The notes: generated by a model from the sequence alone, not told the origin. Positions 27,596-36,151 are shown, numbered from the stretch's first letter. The stretch is DNA of 58,001 nucleotides from Balneolaceae bacterium ANBcel3 (GCA_030012235.1 JASCXY010000001.1:1-58001); one strand, 5' to 3'. Translations and numbers: made by a program.

Positions 27596-28114
27596 TTAAC
27601 TTTCTTTTTTACCACTGTTTTTACGTTGAGCAAGCATCAGTGCACCGACTACAGCTGCGGTCAGCAATATAGCCGTTGACAATACCGGTAGAATGTAAGT
27701 CACAAAAAGTGTATCTCCCAGAGCTTCCACCGTTCCAATATGTGCACTGTCCGGAGATAATACCGGGAGCGTATTTGTTGCATCTGCAACGGCATATACC
27801 AGTAACGAGAGCATCAAAACACTCAGGATAAAAGCTATACCGTACTTGATCCTGAATTCACTGAAGAAACGTTCTTCACTGTTTAGATTCAGCAACATGA
27901 TCACAAACAGAAAAAGAACCATAATCGCTCCGGCATATACAAGAACCTGCACAACAGCAAGAAACTGAGCTTTTAAAAGCAGAAAAATACCGGCTACTGC
28001 AACGAGATTCACGACCAGAAAAAGGGCACTATTGACCGTATCTCTACTCGTAATCATAGCAATTGCAGCTGCGATCGAAAGGGTTGCAAAGAAAAAGAAA
28101 AAAAATGTCTCCAT
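27596..28114 (-). CDS. nuoJ: NADH-quinone oxidoreductase subunit J
   Basis: The 172-residue membrane subunit of complex I has five probable helices and the marker YAGAIMVLFLFVIMLLNL. A longer hydrophilic loop lies between helices four and five (about residues 107-135), followed by VTYILPVLSTAILLTAAVVG. It is first in this cluster, which begins at nuoJ and lacks nuoA to nuoI. The remaining complex I genes must lie elsewhere, so the nuo genes are split. A -7-like TAACTTTG lies 134 bases upstream on the minus strand. Confidence 0.92.
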   Translation of the reverse strand: METFFFFFFATLSIAAAIAMITSRDTVNSALFLVVNLVAVAGIFLLLKAQFLAVVQVLVYAGAIMVLFLFVIMLLNLNSEERFFSEFRIKYGIAFILSVLMLSLLVYAVADATNTLPVLSPDSAHIGTVEALGDTLFVTYILPVLSTAILLTAAVVGALMLAQRKNSGKKES

Positions 28115-28438
28115 GAATCAACGGATTTGGGAAATGAGCCACAAGGTACCCAAAAAAAACAGTGTGTTCAACTGCCTGTATTTAAAAAGTGCTCTTAAAC
28201 GGTGAAAAAGTTTTGTTGTTAAGATATCGCTTTCTGTATATCCTGGTCAAAGTTAAGCCTGGTTTTACAGATTAACCATTTAACCTGATCACAAAGCCCT
28301 GCAATTTGTTGAATAAAAAGCGATACTGTTTCTGTTGTTTTTTTTAGTATTTTCTGTGTTGAAATTTGGATAAAAGATGTATACATCTGCTATTCCGGTT
28401 GCTTTAATATCGGAAAGAACCTTTAAAACGGAAGTATA
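28115..28438. promoter_or_regulatory. Divergent region nuoJ / moxR with a candidate nuo -7 element
   Basis: This 324-base gap separates two divergent genes. On the minus strand, 28255-28248 reads TAACTTTG, an exact TAnnTTTG match that could serve nuoJ; the expected TTG about 20 bases upstream is replaced by TGG, so support is partial. On the plus strand I found only a poor match (TATTTTCTG near 28347) before moxR. No reading frame or structured RNA is evident. Confidence 0.35.
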
Positions 28439-29440
28439 ATGAGTCGCACCAAACTGAACATGGAAGCTCTCACGGAACAAATCCGCTCTACCAGTGCTTT
28501 CATAGATGATATTCATGCCGAACTTGAGAAAGTAATCATTGGCCAGAAAACGATGGTCAACCGTTTACTAATCGGAATGCTTGCCAATGGCCATATTTTA
28601 CTTGAAGGCGTCCCCGGCCTTGCCAAGACCTTAACCATATCGAGCCTGGCCAAGACCATTAATACCGGATTCCAGCGTATCCAGTTCACACCGGATCTTT
28701 TGCCGGCGGATCTTATTGGTACGTTGATCTTCAACCAGAAAACCGGAGACTTCACCGTTAAAAAGGGGCCCGTTTTCTCGAATATTATACTTGCGGATGA
28801 AATTAACCGTTCCCCAGCGAAAGTTCAGAGTGCTCTGCTGGAAGCTATGCAAGAGAGGCAGGTAACCATTGGAGAAGAAACCTTCCCCCTTCCGGAACCC
28901 TTTCTTGTTCTTGCGACTCAGAATCCGGTTGAACAAGAGGGAACCTATCCCCTTCCGGAAGCACAGGTAGATCGATTTATGCTAAAAATCAAAATTGATT
29001 ATCCGACGGGTGCTGAGGAAATGGAAATCATGAGAAGAATGGCTCAAACAAAAAAACCTGAATTGTTGAGTCCAGTTATTAAACCGAAAACCATTCTCAA
29101 TGCACGAAATGTTATTAATGATATTTACATGGACGAAAAAGTTGAACAGTATATCATTGATATCATTATGGCTACCCGGTATCCGGCCCGGTACAATATC
29201 AAAAAGAATGTAGGCCTTGTGGACTATGGAGCCTCTCCAAGGGGAACCATCAACCTTAATCTTGCTTCAAGGGCTCATGCATTTTGTCAAAAAAGAGCCT
29301 ATGTAACACCTGAAGATATTCGTGCCGTTGCATATGATGTGCTAAGACACAGAATTGTACTTACCTATGAAGCAGAAGCAGAAGAAATTCGAACAGAAGA
29401 TATAATAGAGACTATACTTGGCCACATACAAGTTCCATAA
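28439..29440 (+). CDS. MoxR family AAA+ ATPase
   Basis: The 333-residue cytoplasmic ATPase acts as a chaperone that activates partner proteins, often those with VWA domains. It has the MoxR-type Walker A GVPGLAKT near residue 60, Walker B IILADEINRSPAKVQSALLE, the insert EAMQERQVTIGEETFPLP, sensor motif LATQNPVEQEGTYPLPEAQ and the lid domain at about 220-330. Usually such a gene heads a moxR-DUF58-VWA-BatA cluster. Here it stands alone; the BatA-like VWA gene is 26 kb away. ATG at 28439 is the start; an in-frame ATG at 28460 is also possible. Confidence 0.93.
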   Translation: MSRTKLNMEALTEQIRSTSAFIDDIHAELEKVIIGQKTMVNRLLIGMLANGHILLEGVPGLAKTLTISSLAKTINTGFQRIQFTPDLLPADLIGTLIFNQKTGDFTVKKGPVFSNIILADEINRSPAKVQSALLEAMQERQVTIGEETFPLPEPFLVLATQNPVEQEGTYPLPEAQVDRFMLKIKIDYPTGAEEMEIMRRMAQTKKPELLSPVIKPKTILNARNVINDIYMDEKVEQYIIDIIMATRYPARYNIKKNVGLVDYGASPRGTINLNLASRAHAFCQKRAYVTPEDIRAVAYDVLRHRIVLTYEAEAEEIRTEDIIETILGHIQVP

Positions 29441-29459
29441 TATTATTGGAATAATTTCG

Positions 29460-29489
29460 TTGACAGGTGAATGATATAATCGTAATTTG
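29460..29489 (+). promoter_or_regulatory. Bacteroidota-type promoter for the small basic protein gene
   Basis: TTG at 29460-29462, a 20-base spacer, then TAATTTG at 29483-29489, which is the TAnnTTTG consensus short by one base. It lies 40 bases before the ATG at 29529. It also argues against the earlier in-frame TTG at 29487, which falls within the -7 element. Confidence 0.5.
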
Positions 29490-29528
29490 TTTTACGTAAA
29501 ATATAAACCTGTACAAAATTATAACGCC

Positions 29529-29783
29529 ATGAAAATCAAGTTTGTCCCCAGGAGCAATGTCCGAGTTTCCAAAAAAAGTTCTTCCAAATTTCGACCACTT
29601 ATTGATGCTCTAAATGAGCTTGAGCCCGGTGGTGATGCCCTTGAGGTGACCTATGCCAACGAAAAAGAATTAAACTCCATGCGAAATGTCGTTTATACTT
29701 TTAATCGTGAAACGGGACAAAAAGTTAAAAGTGGCAAAGATACAATGAGTGGAAAAGTTTTTTTCTACAAAGAGAAAAAGTGA
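29529..29783 (+). CDS. Small basic protein of unknown function
   Basis: I do not recognise the family. The 84-residue product (from the ATG at 29529) is basic and soluble, with no membrane segment or cysteine. It alternates short strand-like segments with charged turns, for example SKKSSSKFRPLIDALNEL near residues 14-31, then YANEKELNSMRNVVYTF and a lysine-rich end. The mixed alpha/beta pattern suggests a small nucleic-acid- or protein-binding fold; that is a guess. The gene follows moxR by about 88 bases but has its own promoter-like sequence. Codon pattern and the upstream promoter favour a real gene. Confidence 0.55.
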   Translation: MKIKFVPRSNVRVSKKSSSKFRPLIDALNELEPGGDALEVTYANEKELNSMRNVVYTFNRETGQKVKSGKDTMSGKVFFYKEKK

Positions 29784-29888
29784 TAAACCCAAATACAGAG
29801 AGCCTGTATAAAGACAGGTATTAGAGGTTTCCTTTTAATAAAAAAGGACCTAACAGATCTAAACGTGTGACTTCTCGGTGTTTCCCAA

Positions 29889-29920
29889 AGAACTATTCCT
29901 GAATTCAGTCAGGTAGTTCT
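29889..29920. repeat. Imperfect inverted repeat between the small gene and nadA
   Basis: AGAACTA and CCTGA pair with TCAGG and TAGTTCT across a six-base loop, with a two-base bulge on the left. It lies between convergent genes. There is only a weak T-tract on either side (CGTTGTTT on plus, TTTGGG on minus), so it may be a shared terminator but the evidence is thin. A shorter stem TCCTTTT/AAAAGGA lies near 29830-29847. Confidence 0.35.
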
Positions 29921-30069
29921 CGTTGTTTACTACTATCAATGAAGTTTTGCCTCGTGTAAAGTATTACAGAGCCATACGTATCCTGATCTTTAACATCGTC
30001 AACAGGCTCTATTGCTGTATTACCTACTTTATCTCCCTTGAAAAAAAACTGTTGAAGAACTTCGAATGC

Positions 30070-31131
30070 TTATGTACTCATTTCCAGCATACGATCCAGG
30101 GATTTCTTTGCTTTCAGCCGGAGCGCCTCTTCCACTTCGATTTGGTAAACATCTTCTCTAAGAGATTTCAGTGTATCTTCCAGAGTGATTTCATTCATGT
30201 GGGGGCAACGGATACTGCATAGCCGTAGCATTTCCTTGTCCGGATTTTCAGCGGCTATATTGTCTCCCATGGCACATTCTGTTAGTACAAGAAACCGTTT
30301 CGCCTCGGAGTTCTTCACATAGGATGTCATGGCCGTTGTTGATCCGCTGTAGTCGGCGGCTTCCACTACTTCCGGCGGGCACTCCGGATGAGCGATAACT
30401 ACCGTATCCGGAAACTGTCTGCGGGCGTTTTCAATATCCTGGACGGTAAACTGCTCGTGTACCTCACAACGTCCGTCCCAAATAATCATATCATCCTTTC
30501 CGGTACGTTCGCTTCCCGGATATATCACGTTTTTCCCGGTTTCTTTGGCAATATTCCTAGCCAGAAATTCATCCGGGAGGCATATAACGGTATCACTGTC
30601 CAGTTTTCTGACGATATCTGATGCATTACTGGATGTACAGCAAACATCGGTTTCCGCTTTAACATCGGCATAGGTATTAATATAGGTAACTACAGGTACC
30701 CCCGGATACTGTTCCTTCAGCTTGCGTACATCTTCAGCGGTAATACTTGCAGCCAGAGAGCAACCTGCGACCTCGGCAGGTAAAAGTACCATTCGCTCTG
30801 GATTGAGGATTTTTGCGGTTTCTGCCATAAAGCGAACGCCACAAAAAACAATCCTGTCTGCCTCTGATTTCTGAGCAATTCGTGCAAGTCCGAGTGAATC
30901 TCCGACATGATCCGGAACACTATAAAAAAGAGCGGGTTCCATATAATTATGTCCCAGGATAACCGCCTTTTTCTCTTTTTTTAAACGGTTAATCTCATAG
31001 GCAACCTCTGCTTTGAGAACCAGTTCAGCTTCAGGAATCAGGCGTCCCAGCAGCTGCTTCATACGTTCCAGGGTATCGGCAACCGATGTTGCTTCGGAAA
31101 TAGTTTGAACCATAGACTCAGGCGTTATCAT
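30070..31131 (-). CDS. nadA: Quinolinate synthase A
   Basis: The enzyme joins iminoaspartate and dihydroxyacetone phosphate to make quinolinate for NAD and carries a [4Fe-4S] cluster. Three conserved cysteine sites are visible: VFCGVRFMAETAKIL, the ECPPEVVEAADYSGSTT segment, and the ECAMGDN / CSIRCPHMN region near the end. AVILGHNYMEPALFYSVPDH marks the first of the three pseudo-repeat domains. The reading frame stays open back to an ATG at 31161, but that codon lies inside the rpsA terminator hairpin; I therefore take the ATG at 31131 (353 residues), with 31113 as the alternative. No nadB or nadC gene is adjacent. It follows rpsA on the same strand and the terminator stands just before it. 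Confidence 0.93.
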   Translation of the reverse strand: MITPESMVQTISEATSVADTLERMKQLLGRLIPEAELVLKAEVAYEINRLKKEKKAVILGHNYMEPALFYSVPDHVGDSLGLARIAQKSEADRIVFCGVRFMAETAKILNPERMVLLPAEVAGCSLAASITAEDVRKLKEQYPGVPVVTYINTYADVKAETDVCCTSSNASDIVRKLDSDTVICLPDEFLARNIAKETGKNVIYPGSERTGKDDMIIWDGRCEVHEQFTVQDIENARRQFPDTVVIAHPECPPEVVEAADYSGSTTAMTSYVKNSEAKRFLVLTECAMGDNIAAENPDKEMLRLCSIRCPHMNEITLEDTLKSLREDVYQIEVEEALRLKAKKSLDRMLEMST

Positions 31132-31140
31132 AAAAAACTG

Positions 31141-31175
31141 AAAAAAAAGGAGATATGACATTACATCATATCTCC
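31141..31175 (-). terminator. Strong intrinsic terminator after rpsA
   Basis: A perfect ten-base-pair stem GGAGATATGA/TCATATCTCC (31149-31158 with 31166-31175) around a seven-base loop is followed on the minus strand by eight T residues (31148-31141). It lies 48 bases after the rpsA stop and ends only 10 bases before the chosen nadA start. Confidence 0.92.
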
Positions 31176-31222
31176 TCTAATAACAGAAGAAAAGTTAAAA
31201 AATTATGTTTCGAAAAACAGGA

Positions 31223-33208
31223 TTACTTTTCTTCTTCAGATTCCGCGGAATCGTCGCCGGCGCTTTCTTCCTCTTTTTTCTGGAGTTGCTCTTTCAGGTT
31301 CTGAAGTCCTGACATTTCGCCCAGCGTCAATTTTCCGGAGGCAGAAGAATCAGCGGCTTCTTTCTTTCGCTTGGCTGTCTCTTTTTTCTCCTCCATCTTA
31401 CCAATTTTATTTTGGCTCACTACGATGCTCTTACTGGTTTCATCAAATTCAATGACGATCACTTTTATGGATTCGCCTTCTTTGTATGATTCAGAAAGAG
31501 TATCCCCGTTTTCTGCTTCACGGGCAGGCATAAATGCTTCTACTCCGAGGGGGAGTTTAGCAAAAACGCCTTTGTCCGTAACCTTGGTAATTTCAGCTTC
31601 GGTCTCATTTCCAACGGCATACTCAGAAGCATATTTTTCCCAGGGGTTTTCCTGAATTTGCTTATGGCCAAGTGAGATTCGACGGTTGTCAAAGTCAACG
31701 GAAAGGATAACGACTTCGAGTTCATCGCCTTTATTAACGATTTCACTTGGGTGGTTCACCTTGTCGGTCCAGCTCATATCAGAAATATGAACCAATCCGT
31801 CGATTCCGGGTTCAAGTTCAACAAAGACACCAAAATTGGTAAGGTTTCTAACGACTCCATTGTGCTTGGATCCTACCGGATAGCGCTCAAGGAGATCTTT
31901 CCATGGATCAGACTGAAGTTGCTTGACACCCAGAGAAACCTTGCGTTCGTCTTTATTGATGTTGAGAACCACACACTCAATAACCTGATTCTTTTCAACT
32001 AGCTGAGACGGATGCTTGATATGCTGAGTCCAGGACATTTCACTGATATGCACCAGTCCTTCCACTCCTTTTTCAAGCTCGATAAACGCACCGTAGTCAG
32101 CGATAGAGACCACTTTACCCTGAACATGAATGGCTTCCGGATACTTAGCATCAATTTCATCCCATGGATGTGGCTGAAGTTGTTTGAGTCCGAGTGAAAT
32201 TCTTTTTCTTTCTTCATCAAACTCAAGAACGACCACATTAAGCCGTTGATCAAGGTTAACGATTTCGGACGGATGCTCTACACGGCCCCAGGAGAGATCG
32301 GTGATATGCAAGAGACCGTCGACACCGCCAAGATCGATAAACACACCAAAATCGGTGATATTCTTCACGACGCCTTCCAGGATTTGTCCCGGTTCCATTC
32401 CAGCAAGAATCTGTTCTCTTTGCTCTTCGAGATCGGATTCTACGAGAGCCCGGTGTGATACCACTACGTTTTCACTGGACATATTCAGTTTAACAACCAT
32501 GAACTCCATGGTTTTTCCGACATAAGCGTCGAAATCCCGAACAGGGCGTACATCAATTTGAGATCCCGGGAGGAAGGCATCAATTCCGTGGATATCCACG
32601 ACCATACCACCTTTGATACGTCGCTTGATAAATCCTTCGATAATTTTTTCTGTGTTATGCGCTTCCTCAATTTCCTGCCATGTTCTGAGAGAATCTGCTT
32701 TTCTTCTTGAGAGAACAAGCTGACCATCTCTGTCTTCTACTTTATCCAGAAATACTTCAACTTCGTCGCCGATGTTGAGAGTTTCAGGATTTTTAAACTC
32801 GTTAACAGGAACAATACCTTCTGATTTGAAACCAATATCGACGATAACATACTTTTCGTCCATAGAGAGAACCCGGCCGGTAACAATTTCCTTTTCAGTG
32901 AAAGCCGTGAGTGTTCCCTCATACATATTGACCATTTGATTGAACTGGTCATCGTCGTACTCTTCTGAAGCTTCTTCAAGCTCTTCCATTTTATATACTT
33001 TCTCTCCCACCAGGCCTGAGTAAGACGGTACAACGAACTCCTCTTCTGAAACCGTACTGGTATCAGAAACAGGGGCTTCCTCTTTTTTGGTCTCTTCCTG
33101 TGCTTCAGGCTGATTTTCAGCTACCGGTGCCTGCTCTGTATTTTCGACAGATTCTGCTTCGGTTTTTGCTTCCTTAATATCTTTTTCTTTATTCGTTTCG
33201 TCGGTCAT
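31223..33208 (-). CDS. rpsA: 30S ribosomal protein S1
   Basis: The 661-residue protein helps the 30S subunit bind and unfold mRNA, which matters where Shine-Dalgarno sequences are weak, as in Bacteroidota. Residues 1-95 are an acidic, low-complexity extension. Six S1 (OB-fold) domains follow, seen by repeats such as GVFIDLGGVDGLLHITDLSW, GAFIELEKGVEGLVHISEMS and GVFVELEPGIDGLVHISDMS, then a Lys/Glu-rich tail. The protein is about 100 residues longer than the E. coli protein because of both tails. It follows cmk with a 99-base gap containing a hairpin; the cmk-rpsA pair is a widespread arrangement. A strong terminator lies after it. Confidence 0.97.
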   Translation of the reverse strand: MTDETNKEKDIKEAKTEAESVENTEQAPVAENQPEAQEETKKEEAPVSDTSTVSEEEFVVPSYSGLVGEKVYKMEELEEASEEYDDDQFNQMVNMYEGTLTAFTEKEIVTGRVLSMDEKYVIVDIGFKSEGIVPVNEFKNPETLNIGDEVEVFLDKVEDRDGQLVLSRRKADSLRTWQEIEEAHNTEKIIEGFIKRRIKGGMVVDIHGIDAFLPGSQIDVRPVRDFDAYVGKTMEFMVVKLNMSSENVVVSHRALVESDLEEQREQILAGMEPGQILEGVVKNITDFGVFIDLGGVDGLLHITDLSWGRVEHPSEIVNLDQRLNVVVLEFDEERKRISLGLKQLQPHPWDEIDAKYPEAIHVQGKVVSIADYGAFIELEKGVEGLVHISEMSWTQHIKHPSQLVEKNQVIECVVLNINKDERKVSLGVKQLQSDPWKDLLERYPVGSKHNGVVRNLTNFGVFVELEPGIDGLVHISDMSWTDKVNHPSEIVNKGDELEVVILSVDFDNRRISLGHKQIQENPWEKYASEYAVGNETEAEITKVTDKGVFAKLPLGVEAFMPAREAENGDTLSESYKEGESIKVIVIEFDETSKSIVVSQNKIGKMEEKKETAKRKKEAADSSASGKLTLGEMSGLQNLKEQLQKKEEESAGDDSAESEEEK

Positions 33209-33278
33209 TTAGGTTTCCTTTCATCTGTTGCCACCTGATCGATGTTCTGAACAGGGGATTGGGGTTTATGTTATCAGG

Positions 33279-33301
33279 CAGGCATTGACCTTCAATGCCT
33301 G
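33279..33301 (-). promoter_or_regulatory. Hairpin in the cmk-rpsA gap
   Basis: CAGGCATTGA and TCAATGCCTG pair perfectly around a three-base loop, seven bases after the cmk stop and about 70 before the rpsA start. There is no U-tract on the minus strand (CCTGATAAC follows), so it is not a typical terminator. It may be an mRNA processing or S1-regulatory structure. Confidence 0.45.
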
Positions 33302-33307
33302 TATATA

Positions 33308-33952
33308 TTATGTACGAATATAATTCAAAATTCGTGCCACTTGTTCATCAAAACTCAAATGCGTTGAATCAACGATCATCGCATCGTCTGCTTTCCTTAG
33401 CGGGGCAACTTCCCGTTGCGAATCAAGAGTATCGCGTTTTTGGAGGTTCGTCTTAATCTCTTCCAGAGAACCTTCGAAAGGTTGACCGGAAAGTTCTTCA
33501 AACCGCCTGGCCGCTCTCGTTTCAAGATCCGCTGTCAAAAATATTTTCAGATCGGCATCCGGAAATACCACCGTTCCAAGGTCCCGTCCATCCAGAACGG
33601 CGTTTTTACCCTGCGTGATATCCCTCAGCAGCTTTCTGACAACTTCCCTGACTTCGGGCATTGCTGCGACCTCGCTTACGCTTTGATTCACCGGCATACT
33701 ACGAATCGCTTCGGTGATATCCGTGTCCATATGTCGAACCCGGACATCGGTGTGGTTAAAATCAAAGTGCAGCTGATGATCTTCCAGCTTTTCAAGCAAA
33801 CTTCGTTGATCCTTGCCCAGGGTATTATACAGGTAGGCCAGTGCTCGGTATATGGCACCACTATCTACATAATCGTATCCGGTTTTCCGGGCAACGGCTT
33901 TTGCCGTAGAACTTTTTCCGGAACCCGCCGGCCCGTCAATGACAATAATCAA
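33308..33952 (-). CDS. cmk: Cytidylate kinase
   Basis: The 214-residue enzyme phosphorylates CMP and dCMP. Walker A is GPAGSGKSST at residues 7-16. The family's substrate site shows YDYVDSGAIYRALAYL, the GRDLGTVVFPDADLKIFLTA segment, and AARRFEEL plus RDTLDSQREVAPLRKADDAM in the lid. Length is normal. It is the first gene before rpsA on the same strand. Divergent rpsT begins 156 bases away. Confidence 0.96.
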   Translation of the reverse strand: MIIVIDGPAGSGKSSTAKAVARKTGYDYVDSGAIYRALAYLYNTLGKDQRSLLEKLEDHQLHFDFNHTDVRVRHMDTDITEAIRSMPVNQSVSEVAAMPEVREVVRKLLRDITQGKNAVLDGRDLGTVVFPDADLKIFLTADLETRAARRFEELSGQPFEGSLEEIKTNLQKRDTLDSQREVAPLRKADDAMIVDSTHLSFDEQVARILNYIRT

Positions 33953-34031
33953 GCGATTTTCCTTTTCTTCAATCTATTTCACAAAATGTTGGGTAATTTA
34001 GGCCTTCAATTGATTTTTTGCAAAATTTTTC

Positions 34032-34062
34032 TTGTAAATAGATGAACATAATCATAAATTTG
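34032..34062 (+). promoter_or_regulatory. Bacteroidota-type promoter of rpsT
   Basis: TTG at 34032-34034, a 20-base spacer, then TAAATTTG at 34055-34062, an exact match to TAnnTTTG. The rpsT start is 47 bases further on. This is the clearest promoter in the window and supports a Bacteroidota-like sigma specificity. Confidence 0.75.
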
Positions 34063-34108
34063 GTTTCTATACACATTTTAACGTACAACAGAAATTTCAA
34101 ACAGAAAC

Positions 34109-34372
34109 ATGCCTCAACATAAATCAGCTGAAAAACGCGTTCGTCAATCAGCAAAACTCAGATTATCCAATAGAGAAAAGCGATCAAAAATGCGTTCACT
34201 CGCACGAAAAGTGCTGGAGTCCAATGAAAAAGAAGCCGCTCAAGCGCTTCTTCCTGACGCTATTTCCTATATTGACAGACTGGCGTGTAAAGGCTTGTTG
34301 CACAGTAATAATGCTGCGAACAAAAAATCCCGTCTGGTTCGCCATGTCAACAAGCTTGGAGAGTCGGCCTGA
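34109..34372 (+). CDS. rpsT: 30S ribosomal protein S20
   Basis: The 87-residue, very basic protein forms a three-helix bundle that binds the 16S rRNA 5' domain. The start MPQHKSAEKRVRQSAKLRLS and the SNREKRSKMRSLARKV stretch are typical; the C-terminal KGLLHSNNAANKKSRLVRHV is the family's closing motif. It has its own strong promoter. A GC-rich stem follows, without a T-run. Confidence 0.95.
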   Translation: MPQHKSAEKRVRQSAKLRLSNREKRSKMRSLARKVLESNEKEAAQALLPDAISYIDRLACKGLLHSNNAANKKSRLVRHVNKLGESA

Positions 34373-34526
34373 GGAATTCGTTCCAGGCCGAAACCAACCA
34401 ACTGACTGCCTGTTCATATTAAGCCGGATCCTCTCCGGCAAGGCAGCCCTGTAACTGATACATCTCCCAAAGATGAATGGGTTCAGGTAAACATGTTATC
34501 CATTAACAAAAAAGCCCCTTTCTCTT

Positions 34527-36035
34527 ATGGCTAAAGCCCTTTTAGCAATTCTTGACGGCTATGGAATAGCCGATGATGAGTCCGTTAGTGCCATTGCCCG
34601 CGCCAATACCCCCTTTATTGATTCACTCATGTCCACCTGTCCACAATCACGCCTTCGTGCGTCCGGTTTAGAGGTAGGTTTGCCAGAGGGACAGTTTGGA
34701 AACTCAGAAGTTGGCCATTTAAATATTGGTGCCGGCCGTATTGTCTGGCAGGAATTGACTCGTGTAAACAAGGATATCAAAGAAGGTGGTTTTTTCAAGA
34801 ACGAACGCTTCCTCGAAGCGGCAGAGAAAGCCCGTGAAAAAGGAAAAGTTCATATCATGGGCCTGTTTTCAGACGGCGGGGTTCACAGCCACAACGATCA
34901 TGTTTTTGCCCTTTTAAAATTTTTCAACGAGCAGAACGTCGAGAATGTATATGTCCACGCTTTCACTGACGGAAGAGATACTTCTCCTCATGGCGGAAAA
35001 GCGTATGTAGAAACTTTTAAGAAAGAAGCAGCCAAGGCCGGAGCTGGTGAAATCGCATCTATTGTAGGTCGCTATTACGCGATGGATCGTGATCGTCGAT
35101 GGGAACGTACACAACTGGCATACGATCTGCTGGTACATGGAAAAGGAGAAATACAGACGGATCCTGCTGCCGCTGTCCGTGCTTCCTATGACAATGACAT
35201 TACCGATGAGTTTATCAAACCCATTGTTGTTAACACGGATCCAGCTTCCCGTATTGAAAAAGGTGATGTCGTCCTCTTTTATAATATTCGCGGGGATCGT
35301 GCACGTCAGATTACGATGGCACTGACCGAGACGGAATTTGACGGATTTGAAACCGATGCCCTGGATCTGCATTATGTTTCCTTTACCCAATACGACAAAC
35401 GATACGAGCATGTAAAAGTGGCCTATCCCCCACTTTCCATGAAAAACACTTTGGGTGAAGTAATTGCCAGCCATGGGCTCAAGCAACTAAGGATTGCTGA
35501 AACTGAAAAATATCCTCACGTCACCTACTTCTTTAACGGGGGTGTTGAAGAACCCAATGAGGGTGAAGAGCGCACCATGATTCAGAGCCCGAAGGTTCCC
35601 ACCTACGATCATCAGCCTGAAATGAGTGCTCCGGAGCTTACCGAAAAGCTAACCGGCCTGATACTGCAAGATACCTACGATCTGATCATCCTCAACTATG
35701 CCAATCCTGACATGGTTGGTCATACCGGTGATTTTGACGCTACCGTGAAAGCGGTTGAAACGGTGGATTCCTGTTTGCAAAAAGTGCTTGAAGCCGCCAA
35801 TAAAACCGGTTATAAAACCATTGTTATTGCGGATCATGGCAATGCAGACAAAATGAAAGAAGAGGACGGGAGCCCGCATACCGCACATACTACCAGCCTG
35901 GTACCCTTTATCGTAGTTAATGCTCCTGAAGTGTCACAGCCTGAAGACGGCATCCTCGCCGATGTAGCTCCATCTCTGCTTAAGCTGATGGAAATTCCAC
36001 AGCCGGAAGAAATGACAGGCAAGGCCCTTTTCTGA
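34527..36035 (+). CDS. gpmI: 2,3-bisphosphoglycerate-independent phosphoglycerate mutase
   Basis: The 502-residue, manganese-dependent glycolytic enzyme interconverts 3- and 2-phosphoglycerate. The first metal site begins ALLAILDGYGIADD, the phosphoryl-carrying serine is in GNSEVGHLNIGAGR, the insertion domain shows HAFTDGRDTSPHGG and GRYYAMDRDRRWER, and the late metal site has NYANPDMVGHTGD and IADHGNADKM with GSPHTAHTTSLVP. Length is typical. It lies on the plus strand after rpsT (154 bases) and before clpC. It is a distant superfamily relative of the deoB product in this window. Confidence 0.97.
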   Translation: MAKALLAILDGYGIADDESVSAIARANTPFIDSLMSTCPQSRLRASGLEVGLPEGQFGNSEVGHLNIGAGRIVWQELTRVNKDIKEGGFFKNERFLEAAEKAREKGKVHIMGLFSDGGVHSHNDHVFALLKFFNEQNVENVYVHAFTDGRDTSPHGGKAYVETFKKEAAKAGAGEIASIVGRYYAMDRDRRWERTQLAYDLLVHGKGEIQTDPAAAVRASYDNDITDEFIKPIVVNTDPASRIEKGDVVLFYNIRGDRARQITMALTETEFDGFETDALDLHYVSFTQYDKRYEHVKVAYPPLSMKNTLGEVIASHGLKQLRIAETEKYPHVTYFFNGGVEEPNEGEERTMIQSPKVPTYDHQPEMSAPELTEKLTGLILQDTYDLIILNYANPDMVGHTGDFDATVKAVETVDSCLQKVLEAANKTGYKTIVIADHGNADKMKEEDGSPHTAHTTSLVPFIVVNAPEVSQPEDGILADVAPSLLKLMEIPQPEEMTGKALF

Positions 36036-36120
36036 ACAGCCCGTTCACCGGCCCGGTACGCCTGAAGAACATACGCAAAAGGTGGCATTCTTTTTGTTGC
36101 GAATTTGTTGCGTAATAAAC

Positions 36121-36151
36121 TTGCATTTACACTAATGCAGGGCTACATTCG
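36121..36151 (+). promoter_or_regulatory. Bacteroidota-type promoter of clpC
   Basis: TTG at 36121-36123, a 20-base spacer, then TACATTCG at 36144-36151, one base from TAnnTTTG. This leaves a leader of about 85 bases before the clpC ATG at 36242. I saw no obvious CtsR- or HrcA-type operator. Confidence 0.55.

Noticed and set aside
31132-31161. Longer nadA reading frame starting at 31161
   Set aside because: The added codons are the rpsA terminator hairpin and its T-run read as protein (LLFFQFF).
34410-34442. GCCGG/CCGGC stem after rpsT as a terminator
   Set aside because: The stem is only five pairs and is followed by AAGGCAGCC, with no T-run.
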